The position numbers were made by a program, and so were the translations under genes. From the NCBI RefSeq assembly GCF_041435055.1, contig NZ_CP108002.1:2728001-2792000 (forward strand): a stretch of DNA of 64,000 nt, given 5' to 3'. The notes under the pieces were generated by a model, which worked only from the letters and a program-made list of their open reading frames with translations, did no database searches and was not told where the DNA came from. The DNA comes from Streptomyces sp. NBC_00341. GTDB taxonomy: Bacteria; Actinomycetota; Actinomycetes; Streptomycetales; Streptomycetaceae. Positions 32,832-40,904 of this stretch are shown in pieces (position 1 is the first letter of the stretch; each line of letters begins with the position of its first letter).

Positions 32832-34996
32832 CAGTCGCGCCTCCCGACGATCGCGGCGAGCGTCTGCTCGGCCGGCGGCTTGCCGGAGTTCGGGTCGTAC
32901 GGCTTGATCTTCGGGGTCTCGATGGTGCCGTCCTGCTGGATCTTCGGCAGGGACTTCTGCGGGGCCGGCAGCAGGGCCTTCTTGAGGTCCTGCTTGCCCG
33001 TGGCGTCGAGGCCGTAGATCGCGTTGTAGATGTTGCGCACGGCGGGCCCGGAGGCGCCGGAGCCCGTACCGCCCTGGGAGATCGTCATGACGACCGTGTA
33101 GTCCTTGGTGTAGGTGGCGAACCACGAGGTCGTCTGCTTGCCGTAGACCTCGGCCGTACCCGTCTTGGCGTGCATCGGGATCTTGTCCTGCGGCCAGCCG
33201 CCGAACCGCCAGGCGGCGGAGCCGCGGGTCGCGACACCCGCGAGGGCTCCGTCGATCTCGTTGCGGGTCTTCTGGGTGAAGGGCAGCTTGCCGTGCGACT
33301 TGGGCTCGATCTCCTGGACGCTCTTGCCGTCGCCGCTGACGATCGCCTTGCCGACGGTGGGGTTGTAGAGGGTGCCGCCGTTGGAGATCGCGGAGTAGAT
33401 GGTCGCCATCTGTATCGGGGTGACGAGGGTGTCGCCCTGGCCGATCGAGTAGTTGACGGAGTCACCGGCACGCATCTTGTCGCCTTCGAGGCAGTTCTCG
33501 TAGGCGATCTTCTCGACGTACGTGCCGTCCTTCTTGCCCTGCTTGCACCAGGAGTCGTGGTTGGCCTTGGCGAAGTTCTTCTTCCACTCGCGGTCCGGGA
33601 CCCGGCCGCTGACCTCGTTGGGGAGGTCGATGCCGGTCTCCTTGCCGAGGCCGAACTGGTGGGCGGTCTTGTAGAACCAGTCGTTGGGCTTCTTCTTCGG
33701 GTTGTTCCCGCCGTCCTTCTGCCACTCCTTGTGCGCGATGCCGTAGTACACGGTGTCGCAGGAGACCTCCAGGGCGCGGCCGATGGTGATGTCGCCGTAG
33801 CCCTGGGACTCGAAGTTCTTGAAGGTCTGGCCACCGATGGAGTACGAGCTGGGGCAGGGGTAGTTGCCGTCGAAGGGGTATCCGGCGTTGACCGCGGCGG
33901 TCGAGGAGATCACCTTGAAGATCGAGCCGGGGGCGGCCTGGCCCTGGATGGCCCGGTTCAGCAGCGGGAAGTTGGAGCTCTTGCCGGTGAGCTTGGCGTA
34001 GTCCTTGCCGGAGATGCCGCCGACCCAGGCGTTGGGGTCGTAGTTGGGCAGCGAGGCCATCGAGACGACGCGGCCGGTCTTGGCCTCCATGACGACGACG
34101 GCGCCGGAGTCGGCCTTGTAGTTCTCGCCGGTGTTGGTGTCGAACTCGGTGCGGGCCGTCTTCATGGCCTGGTTCAGCTCGTACTCCGCGACGGCCTGGA
34201 CCCGGGCGTCGATCGAGGTGACGACAGTGGAGCCGGCCTCCGCCTTGTCGTTCTTCGCCTGGCCGATGACCCGGCCGAGGTTGTCGACCTCGTAGCGGGT
34301 GACGCCCGCCTTGCCGCGCAGCTCCTTGTCGTACGTGCGCTCCAGGCCGGAGCGGCCGACCTGGTCGGAACGCAGGTAGGGCGAGTCGCTGTCCTGGGCC
34401 TTGGTGATCTCCCCGTCCGTGACGGGCGAGAGGTAGCCGAGGACCTGCGCGGTGTTGGCCTTGCCGGGTGCGGCGTAGCGCCGTACGGCGGTGGGCTCCG
34501 CGGTGATGCCGGGGAAGTCCTCGGCGCGCTCGCGGATCGTCAGGGCCTGCTGGGTGGTGGCCTCGTCGGTGACCGGGATCGGCTGGTAGGGCGAACCGTT
34601 CCAGCAGGGCTGCGGGGTCTTCGCGTCGCAGAGCCGGACCTTGTCGATGACGTCCTTGGGCTTCATGTCCAGGACGCCGGCCAGCCGGGTCAGCACGCCC
34701 TTGCCGTCGTCGTCCGTCTTCAGCAGCTCGGTGCGGCTGGCAGAGACGACGAGCCGGGTCTCGTTGTCGGCCAGCGGCACGCCGCGGGCGTCGAGGATGG
34801 AGCCGCGGGCGGCGGGCTGGACGACCTGCTGTACGTGGTTGTTCTTCGCCTCGTCCGAGTACTCCTGGCCGTTGCGGATCTGGAGGTACCAGAGGCGGCC
34901 GCCGAGGGTGAGCAGCAGGGAGAAGACGAGGACCTGGATGACGACGAGGCGGATCTGGACCCGCTGGGTCCGGCCCGTCTCCGGGATGTTGGTCAC
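32831..34996 (-). CDS. mrdA: Class B penicillin-binding protein 2 (transpeptidase)
   Basis: The 721-residue protein has a short cytoplasmic start, one membrane anchor (residues ~15-38, VVIQVLVFSLLLTLGGRLW), a dimerisation domain (RGSILDARGVPLADN) and a transpeptidase domain. The active-site motifs are SxxK in GSIFK (~357-361), SxN in GDSVNYSIGQG (~510) and KTGT in MHAKTGTAEVYG (~608). It cross-links peptidoglycan made by the RodA partner. The start is GTG at 34996. The C-terminal ~60 residues after the KTGT domain are Pro/Lys-rich. The operon order mreB-mreC-mreD-PBP2-rodA is the conserved one. Confidence 0.96.
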   Translation of the reverse strand: MTNIPETGRTQRVQIRLVVIQVLVFSLLLTLGGRLWYLQIRNGQEYSDEAKNNHVQQVVQPAARGSILDARGVPLADNETRLVVSASRTELLKTDDDGKGVLTRLAGVLDMKPKDVIDKVRLCDAKTPQPCWNGSPYQPIPVTDEATTQQALTIRERAEDFPGITAEPTAVRRYAAPGKANTAQVLGYLSPVTDGEITKAQDSDSPYLRSDQVGRSGLERTYDKELRGKAGVTRYEVDNLGRVIGQAKNDKAEAGSTVVTSIDARVQAVAEYELNQAMKTARTEFDTNTGENYKADSGAVVVMEAKTGRVVSMASLPNYDPNAWVGGISGKDYAKLTGKSSNFPLLNRAIQGQAAPGSIFKVISSTAAVNAGYPFDGNYPCPSSYSIGGQTFKNFESQGYGDITIGRALEVSCDTVYYGIAHKEWQKDGGNNPKKKPNDWFYKTAHQFGLGKETGIDLPNEVSGRVPDREWKKNFAKANHDSWCKQGKKDGTYVEKIAYENCLEGDKMRAGDSVNYSIGQGDTLVTPIQMATIYSAISNGGTLYNPTVGKAIVSGDGKSVQEIEPKSHGKLPFTQKTRNEIDGALAGVATRGSAAWRFGGWPQDKIPMHAKTGTAEVYGKQTTSWFATYTKDYTVVMTISQGGTGSGASGPAVRNIYNAIYGLDATGKQDLKKALLPAPQKSLPKIQQDGTIETPKIKPYDPNSGKPPAEQTLAAIVGRRD

Positions 34997-35057
34997 GGGG
35001 CGCCCCCGGTGGTGGTCGGGCGGGGGGCGCGGTGGGCGGTCCCCGGGGATTGCGGGC

Positions 35058-35723
35058 TCACAGTCGCTTGACTCCCTTGATCCGTCCGGCGCGCGCCGCC
35101 CGGTTCCGGGCTGCCTTGACGCGCAGTCCGCCGCGCTGGCTGCCGATGCGCAGGCCGGTGCCCGCGGCGAGCCAGCCCGCCGTGGCGTCCTTGCCGCCGG
35201 AGGAGGACTCGGTGAGCGGGTCGTTCACCGTGCGTCTGGCCATCGCCATGATCAGGGGCACGGTGAACGGCGCGAGCAGCAGGTCGTAGACGGCCGCGGT
35301 GAACAGCAGGCTGCCGAGCCCCACATGGCGGGCCGCCGTGTCCCCGACGAGCGCGCCGACACCGGCGTACAGCAGGGTCGATCCGATCGCCGCCGCGACG
35401 ACCACGGCCATCGGCATCACGGCCGACTTGAGCTGCCCGTTCTCCGGCTTGACCAGTCCGGCGAGGTAGCCGATGACGCAGAGGACCAGGGCGTACCGGC
35501 CGGCCGCGTGGTCGGCCGGGGGCGCCAGGTCGGCGAGCAGCCCCGCACCGAAGCCGATGAGGGCGCCGCTGACGTGGCCGTAGACGAAGGCCAGTCCGAG
35601 AACGACCATGAGGAGCAGATCGGGCACCGCGCCGGGCAGTTGGAGCCGGGCGAGTACGGAGACCTGGACGACGAGCGCGAGCACGACCAGGGCGATGGAG
35701 AGCAGAGTCCGGTTGACGTGCAT
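35058..35723 (-). CDS. mreD: Rod shape-determining membrane protein MreD
   Basis: The 221-residue inner-membrane protein has five or six hydrophobic segments in the first 165 residues, with GLAFVYGHVSGALIGFGAGLLADLAPP typical of MreD. MreD links MreB and MreC to the wall synthases. The C-terminal ~55 residues are an unusually basic cytoplasmic tail (GLRIGSQRGGLRVKAARNRAARAGR), longer than in E. coli MreD. ATG at 35723 lies 11 bases after the mreC stop. Confidence 0.93.
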   Translation of the reverse strand: MHVNRTLLSIALVVLALVVQVSVLARLQLPGAVPDLLLMVVLGLAFVYGHVSGALIGFGAGLLADLAPPADHAAGRYALVLCVIGYLAGLVKPENGQLKSAVMPMAVVVAAAIGSTLLYAGVGALVGDTAARHVGLGSLLFTAAVYDLLLAPFTVPLIMAMARRTVNDPLTESSSGGKDATAGWLAAGTGLRIGSQRGGLRVKAARNRAARAGRIKGVKRL

Positions 35724-35734
35724 GGGGATCAGCT

Positions 35735-36787
35735 CTACCTCTGTTCGTTTACCGCGTTGTCGGCGTTCGGGGTGGCGTTCCCGCTGGGGCTGGGGTCCGG
35801 GTTGCCGCTGGGGTCCGCGCTCTCGTGGATGTTCCCGACGACGTTGCCGCCGGTGTCCACGATGTCGCCGTTGGGCGAGATGGTGACGGTGACGGTCGGG
35901 GTGGGCTTCGGCTTGGCGGGCTTGGCCGGCTTCTTCGGCAGGACCGCGTCGCGGGGGTCCTCGCGCGGGGCCTGGACGACGATGCCGACGATGTCGAGCT
36001 TGGTGAATCCGACGTACGGGCGGACGTAGACCGTGCGGGTCAGGTCGCCGCCGGACGGGTCGACCCGGACGACCTCGCCGACGGGTACACCGGGCACGAA
36101 CGGCTTGTCCTTGCTGGACCCGAACGTGACGAGCCGGTCGCCCTTCCTGACCTTCGCCTTGCCGTTCAGGAACTGGACGGCCATCGGGCGCGAGCCCTGG
36201 CCGGTGGCGAAGCCGAGTTCGTCGGTGGCCTCCATCCGGGTGCCGACGGTGAAGTCGGGGTCGTTGGCGAGGAGCACCGTCGCGGTGTCCGGGCCGACGG
36301 TGGTGACCCTGCCGACGAGTCCGTCGCCGTTGAGGACGGTCATGTCGCGCTTGAGACCGTCCTTGGAGCCGGCGTCGATGGTGACCGTCCAGGAGAAGCC
36401 CTGGGCCGCTCCTATGGCGATGACCTCTGCGGCCTTGATGCCGTACTGTCCGGCGCCCGACTTCTTGAGCATCTTGTCGAGTTCACGGACCCTGCTGCGG
36501 TTCTGGTCGTCGCTGCCGAGCTTGGCCTTCAGCGCGGCGTTCTGCTGCTCCAGTGCGGAGATCTTGTCGTGCCGTGCGCCGGAGGCGCGTACCGCCCCTA
36601 TGGCGTTGCCCACGGGGTCGACGGCTGCCGCGACCCCGTTCTCGACCGGTCCGAAGACCGTGGAGGCGGCCTGCCGGGCGCCGTCCACCGGCGACGCCTC
36701 GCCACCGCGGATGTCCACCGTGATCAGTGCGAACGCGATGGCGATCAGCAGCACCAGGAGCAGCCGGCTCTCTCGTGTGTCCCTCAC
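35735..36787 (-). CDS. mreC: Rod shape-determining protein MreC
   Basis: The 350-residue protein has an N-terminal membrane anchor (LLLVLLIAIAFALITVDIR), a coiled coil at ~70-110 (KISALEQQNAALKAKLGSDDQNRSRVRELDKML) and the extracytoplasmic beta domain (GLVGRVTTVGPDTATVLLANDPDF). It scaffolds wall synthases outside the membrane. Residues ~280-350 form a low-complexity Pro/Lys/Thr and Asn/Asp/Ser tail (KPAKPAKPKPTPTVTVT) absent from short MreC proteins. The start is GTG at 36787. Confidence 0.94.
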   Translation of the reverse strand: MRDTRESRLLLVLLIAIAFALITVDIRGGEASPVDGARQAASTVFGPVENGVAAAVDPVGNAIGAVRASGARHDKISALEQQNAALKAKLGSDDQNRSRVRELDKMLKKSGAGQYGIKAAEVIAIGAAQGFSWTVTIDAGSKDGLKRDMTVLNGDGLVGRVTTVGPDTATVLLANDPDFTVGTRMEATDELGFATGQGSRPMAVQFLNGKAKVRKGDRLVTFGSSKDKPFVPGVPVGEVVRVDPSGGDLTRTVYVRPYVGFTKLDIVGIVVQAPREDPRDAVLPKKPAKPAKPKPTPTVTVTISPNGDIVDTGGNVVGNIHESADPSGNPDPSPSGNATPNADNAVNEQR

Positions 36788-36885
36788 GTGCGGCGGCCGT
36801 GCCTTCCTCGTAGGAATGTTCGTGCCTGTATATCAACGATCCTCCGCGCGGAGCGGCAGCGTCCGCGCGGAGGTTCGTGTGAGTT

Positions 36886-37905
36886 CTACCGTCGGGGCTG
36901 GGCGTCCAGCACCTGCTGGAGCGCCTCGAACTCCTCGACGCACTTGCCGGATCCGAGCGCGACGGAGTCCAGCGGGTCTTCCGCGATGTGGATCGGCATG
37001 CCCGTCTCGTGCCGGAGCCGCTCGTCGAGGCCGCGCAGCAGCGCGCCGCCGCCGGTGAGGACGATGCCCCGGTCCATGACGTCGCCGGAGAGCTCCGGCG
37101 GGCACTTGTCGAGCGTCGTCTTGACCGCGTCGACGATCGCGTTGACCGGCTCCTCAATCGCCTTGCGGACCTCGGTCGCGGAGATGACCACGGTCTTGGG
37201 CAGGCCGGAGACGAGGTCACGGCCGCGGATCTCAGTGTGCTCGTCCTTCTCCAGCTCGAACGCGGAGCCGATGGTGATCTTGATCTGTTCGGCGGTGCGC
37301 TCACCGAGGAGGAGCGAGTACTCCTTCTTGATGTGCTGGATGATCGCGTTGTCCAGCTCGTCACCGGCGACCCGGATCGACTGGGCGGTGACGATCCCGC
37401 CGAGCGAGATGACCGCGACCTCCGTGGTGCCGCCACCGATGTCGACGACCATGTTGCCGGTGGCCTCGTGGACCGGCAGGCCGGAGCCGATGGCCGCCGC
37501 CATGGGCTCCTCGATGATGTGCACCTGGCGGGCGCCGGCCTGCGTCGACGCTTCGATGACGGCGCGTCGCTCGACCCCTGTGATGCCGGAGGGCACGCAG
37601 ACGACGACCCGCGGGCGGGCCAGGTAGCGGCGCTTGTGGATCTTCAGGATGAAGTAGCGGAGCATCCGCTCCGTGATCTCGAAGTCGGCGATCACGCCGT
37701 CCTTCAGTGGCCGTACGGCAACGATGTTGCCCGGTGTACGGCCGATCATCTTCTTTGCCTCGGCGCCGACCGCCAGGATGCCGCCGGTGTTGGTGTTGAT
37801 GGCCACGACGGACGGCTCGTTCAGAACGATGCCGCGCCCCCTGACGTACACCAGCGTGTTGGCAGTCCCGAGGTCGATAGCCATGTCACGGCCGATGAAC
37901 GACAT
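36886..37905 (-). CDS. mreB: Rod shape-determining protein MreB (actin homologue)
   Basis: MreB is an ATP-binding actin-like protein that in Streptomyces acts mainly in spore wall formation rather than growth. The 339-residue protein has phosphate 1 motif [14 protein letters not shown], phosphate 2 motif [15 protein letters not shown] and adenosine motif [18 protein letters not shown] at 37905 ([13 protein letters not shown]) has AAGGGG upstream; the frame seven codons longer (MGNKGNS) is just the translated ribosome binding site region. It is the first gene of the five-gene wall operon; a 293-base gap to ndk must contain its promoter. Confidence 0.97.
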   Translation of the reverse strand: MSFIGRDMAIDLGTANTLVYVRGRGIVLNEPSVVAINTNTGGILAVGAEAKKMIGRTPGNIVAVRPLKDGVIADFEITERMLRYFILKIHKRRYLARPRVVVCVPSGITGVERRAVIEASTQAGARQVHIIEEPMAAAIGSGLPVHEATGNMVVDIGGGTTEVAVISLGGIVTAQSIRVAGDELDNAIIQHIKKEYSLLLGERTAEQIKITIGSAFELEKDEHTEIRGRDLVSGLPKTVVISATEVRKAIEEPVNAIVDAVKTTLDKCPPELSGDVMDRGIVLTGGGALLRGLDERLRHETGMPIHIAEDPLDSVALGSGKCVEEFEALQQVLDAQPRR

Positions 37906-38140
37906 TGAGTTCCCCTTGTTCCCCATGAGGATGCGTCGGGCCTTCCCAAGTGAAAGCGATGATGGCTTGTTTTGGTAGGCGAGATGAGCGCTGCGGGCGT
38001 GGAAGCTTCCATCGTAGTGCCGGATACACCGACACAGCGCGAGGGTCCTTCGCCTTGTTGAGCAGAACGGGTGGCCGTCCCACTCATGGTGACGTTACGT
38101 CGGAGGGATGCGTTCCCGCGATCGGTGACCCTAAGCCGAA

Positions 38141-38166
38141 GGGCGACCGAATTACTTCGGTCGCCC
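38141..38166 (-). terminator. ndk terminator
   Basis: Perfect 11-bp stem gggcgaccgaa/ttcggtcgccc with a four-base loop begins 33 bases beyond the ndk stop, upstream of mreB. Confidence 0.85.
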
Positions 38167-38198
38167 CAGGTCATGAGCGCTGTTTGGCGGAGCGAAGG

Positions 38199-38612
38199 TC
38201 AGGAAAGTCCCGGAAAGAACAGCTTCATTTCTCGCTCTGCGGACTCCTCGGAGTCCGAGGCGTGGATGAGGTTCTCCCGGGTGATCGTGCCGAAGTCGCC
38301 ACGGATCGATCCGGGCGCGGCGGCGATCGGGTCGGTCGGACCGGCCAGCGCGCGGACGCCCTCGATCACCCGCTCGCCTTCGGCCACCAGAGCGACGACG
38401 GGGCCGGACTGCATGAACTCGACGAGCGGCTCGTAGAACGGGCGGCCGACGTGTTCGGCGTAGTGCTGCTCCAGCGTGGCCCGGTCGAGGGTACGCAGCT
38501 CCAGCGCGGTGATCTTCCAGCCGGCCTTGCGCTCGATGCGGCCGACGATCTCGCCGACCAGACCGCGACGGACGGCGTCGGGCTTCAGAAGAACGAGGGT
38601 GCGCTGGGTCAT
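38199..38612 (-). CDS. ndk: Nucleoside diphosphate kinase
   Basis: Ndk transfers the gamma-phosphate between nucleoside triphosphates and diphosphates through a phosphohistidine. The 137-residue protein has the usual length, with RTLVLLKPDAVRRGLVGEI at the N-terminus and the active site His117 in NLIHASDS. It is monocistronic in appearance: a terminator follows, and upstream lie a MITE-like element and a GC hairpin (38699-38724). Confidence 0.98.
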   Translation of the reverse strand: MTQRTLVLLKPDAVRRGLVGEIVGRIERKAGWKITALELRTLDRATLEQHYAEHVGRPFYEPLVEFMQSGPVVALVAEGERVIEGVRALAGPTDPIAAAPGSIRGDFGTITRENLIHASDSEESAEREMKLFFPGLS

Positions 38613-38741
38613 GTGCGGCTCCTTGCAGAAATCCGGGTCAGGCGTACGGGTGAGGCATACGGGTGCGGTGAGGCGAGATTACAGGGGCACGGTCAAGACC
38701 CCGCGGCCGGGTTTGACCGCGGGGCGACAGCCGCTCGGCTC

Positions 38742-38904
38742 AGAGGCTGTCGGGTGACCTCCGGTCGGAAAGCGGACGCGGTCCGGTGCGTGCGATTCCA
38801 AGGCGGAGGAAGGAGTCAACGCGGAGCGTTGGTGACCGACGACAACGCCGGAAGCGCGCGTGCCGGGGCGTGGCCGCCCGGCCGGAGGTCACCCGACAGC
38901 CTCT
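38742..38904. mobile_element. MITE-like element 2, inserted in the DUF4233 gene terminator
   Basis: This 163-bp non-coding element has perfect 23-bp inverted arms (agaggctgtcgggtgacctc... and its complement). Its core shares aaggcggagga, aacgcggagcgttg and gacgacaacgccg with element 1 at 31439-31600, but its arms do not match that element's arms. The right arm touches the stop codon of the DUF4233 gene, the expected place for an intrinsic terminator. Confidence 0.75.
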
Positions 38905-39260
38905 CAGGTGCCGGCCGGGGCCTGCGCCGCCTCCTGCGCGGCCCAGCGCGCCTTCACCTCGTCGATCTTGCGGCCGTAGTGCACCGAGGCCCACCACAGG
39001 CCGCCGAAGACCACTCCGAGGATGAACATCATCGGCACCACGAAGCCGCTGGCGACCAGCGCGATCTGGAGCGCCCAGCCGAGCTGCACGCCACCGGGAC
39101 GGGTGATCACCCCGCAGAGCAGCACGGAGAGCAGCATGCCGATACCGCAGACCGTCCACACCGTCGTGGACGACAGGTCGTCGGACTTCATCGCGACGAG
39201 TCCCGCGAAGCCGATCACGAAGAACTCACCGAGCAGCGTCGATGCACAGAGCGTACGCAC
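38904..39260 (-). CDS. DUF4233 family membrane protein
   Basis: This 118-residue protein has four hydrophobic segments (LLGEFFVIGFAGLVAM, VWTVCGIGMLLSVLLCGVI, LGWALQIALVASGFVVPMMFILGVVFGGLWW) and a short charged C-terminus ending AAQAPAGT. It matches the actinobacterial DUF4233 family, normally encoded immediately after folC. GTG at 39260 begins five bases after the folC stop, so the two are co-translated. No biochemical function is known to me. Confidence 0.88.
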   Translation of the reverse strand: MRTLCASTLLGEFFVIGFAGLVAMKSDDLSSTTVWTVCGIGMLLSVLLCGVITRPGGVQLGWALQIALVASGFVVPMMFILGVVFGGLWWASVHYGRKIDEVKARWAAQEAAQAPAGT

Positions 39261-39265
39261 GTGGG

Positions 39266-40789
39266 TCAGTGCCTTCCCAGAAGCAGCCGGGCCTCGCCGA
39301 CCGTGATCACGGATCCGGTCACCAGCACCCCGGCGCCCGCGTACTCGTCCTCTTCCTCGGCGAGGGTGATCGCCGCCTCCAGCGCGTCGTCGAGGCGGGG
39401 TTCGACCTGGACCCGCTCGTTGCCGAAGACCTCGACGGCGATACCGGCCAGCTCGTCGGCGTCCATCGCCCGGCCGCTGGAGTTCTGGGTGATGACGACC
39501 TCGGCGAAGATCGGCTCGAAGGCCTCCAGGAGCCCCCGGACGTCCTTGTCGCCGCTGGCTCCGACCACCCCGATCAGCCGGGAGAAGCCGAACGCCTCGG
39601 AGATCCCCGCCGCGGTGGCGAGGGCGCCGGCCGGGTTGTGGGCGGCGTCCAGGATGACGGTCGGGCTGGAGCGCACGACTTCGAGACGGCCGGGCGAGAT
39701 CACCGCGGCGAAGGCCTTGCGGACGATGTCGGCGTCGAGCGATCCGGCCTGCTCCGCGCCGATCCCGAAGAACGCCTCGACGGCGCAGAGCGCCACCACG
39801 GCGTTGTGCGCCTGGTGGGCGCCGTACAGCGGAAGGAAGATGTTGTCGTACTCGCCGCCCAGGCCGCGCAGCGTCAGCAGCTGTCCGCCGACCGCGACCT
39901 CCCGGGAGACGACGCCGAACTCCATGCCCTCGCGGGCCACCGTGGCGTCGGCCGCGACGGCCTTCTTCAGCATCACCTGGGCCGCGTCGACCGGCTGCTG
40001 GGCCAGGATGACCGTCGCACCCTGCTTGATGATCCCGGACTTCTCCACCGCGATCTCGCCGGGCGTGGAGCCCAGCCGGTCGGTGTGGTCCAGGGAGATC
40101 GGGGTGACGACCGCGACGGTGGAGTCGATCACGTTGGTCGCGTCCCAGCTGCCGCCCATGCCGACCTCGACGACGGCGACATCGACCGGCGCGTCGGCGA
40201 ACGCCGCGTACGCCATGCCGGTGAGCACCTCGAAGAAGGACAGCCGGTAGGGCTGCTGGGCGTCGACCATCTCGACGTACGGCTTGATGTCCTGGTACGC
40301 CTCGACGAACCGCTCGGCGTCCATCGGGGCGCCGTCCAGGCTGATCCGTTCGGTGATCGACTGGACGTGCGGCGAGGTGTAGCGGCCGGTGCGCAGCTCG
40401 AAGGCGCCGAGGAGGCCCTCGATCATGCGGGCCGTGCTCGTCTTGCCGTTGGTACCGGTGATGTGGATGGAGGGGTACGCGCGCTGCGGGTCACCGAGCG
40501 TGTCCATCAGCGCGGCGATGCGCGCCACGGAGGGCTCCAGCTTGGTCTCGCCCCAGCGCCCGGCGAGCTCCTGCTCCACCGCGCGCAGCGCCCTGTCCAC
40601 CTCCGGATCGGTGGGGCGGGCGGGGACCTCATCGCCCTGTGGCGGGCCGGAGGCGGCGCGCAGCGTCCGGCTCCCGGCCTCGATCACCGCCAGGTCGGGG
40701 TCGCGCTGGGTCGCTTCGTCGACGATCTCCGCGAAGGTGTCGTCGGAGTCGGACGCGTCGTGCCGGTCGGAAGGGCGGGGCTCACTCAC
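39266..40789 (-). CDS. folC: Folylpolyglutamate synthase / dihydrofolate synthase
   Basis: FolC adds glutamate to dihydropteroate and folates. The 507-residue Mur-ligase-type protein has the ATP loop ITGTNGKTSTARMIEG (residues 110-125), YTSPHVQSITERI, VEVGMGGSWDATNVID, and SLDHTDRLG, then DAAHNPAGA in the C-terminal domain. The N-terminal ~75 residues (acidic, Asp/Ser-rich) are an extension beyond the E. coli form and are seen in other Streptomyces, as I recall. The start is GTG at 40789. It follows valS, from which it is separated by a terminator. Confidence 0.95.
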   Translation of the reverse strand: MSEPRPSDRHDASDSDDTFAEIVDEATQRDPDLAVIEAGSRTLRAASGPPQGDEVPARPTDPEVDRALRAVEQELAGRWGETKLEPSVARIAALMDTLGDPQRAYPSIHITGTNGKTSTARMIEGLLGAFELRTGRYTSPHVQSITERISLDGAPMDAERFVEAYQDIKPYVEMVDAQQPYRLSFFEVLTGMAYAAFADAPVDVAVVEVGMGGSWDATNVIDSTVAVVTPISLDHTDRLGSTPGEIAVEKSGIIKQGATVILAQQPVDAAQVMLKKAVAADATVAREGMEFGVVSREVAVGGQLLTLRGLGGEYDNIFLPLYGAHQAHNAVVALCAVEAFFGIGAEQAGSLDADIVRKAFAAVISPGRLEVVRSSPTVILDAAHNPAGALATAAGISEAFGFSRLIGVVGASGDKDVRGLLEAFEPIFAEVVITQNSSGRAMDADELAGIAVEVFGNERVQVEPRLDDALEAAITLAEEEDEYAGAGVLVTGSVITVGEARLLLGRH

Positions 40790-40849
40790 AGGACCAGTCT
40801 ACGGATGGGCACGGACATCGCGCGCAGCGCCCGGCGGCGCGGGGACGGC

Positions 40850-40892
40850 GGAGCCCCCGCGCTCCCGGGCGGGCCGGGTTCGCGGGGGCTCC
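40850..40892 (-). terminator. valS terminator
   Basis: Twelve-base perfect arms ggagcccccgcg/cgcgggggctcc lie 12 bases beyond the valS stop and upstream of folC. Confidence 0.8.
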
Positions 40893-40904
40893 GTACGCGA
40901 GCCG

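Noticed and set aside
38699..38724. Hairpin ccccgcgg/ccgcgggg upstream of ndk as a separate terminator
   Set aside because: The 8-bp stem lies next to the MITE-like element and could be a remnant or leader structure; the evidence is too thin to list it as a terminator.
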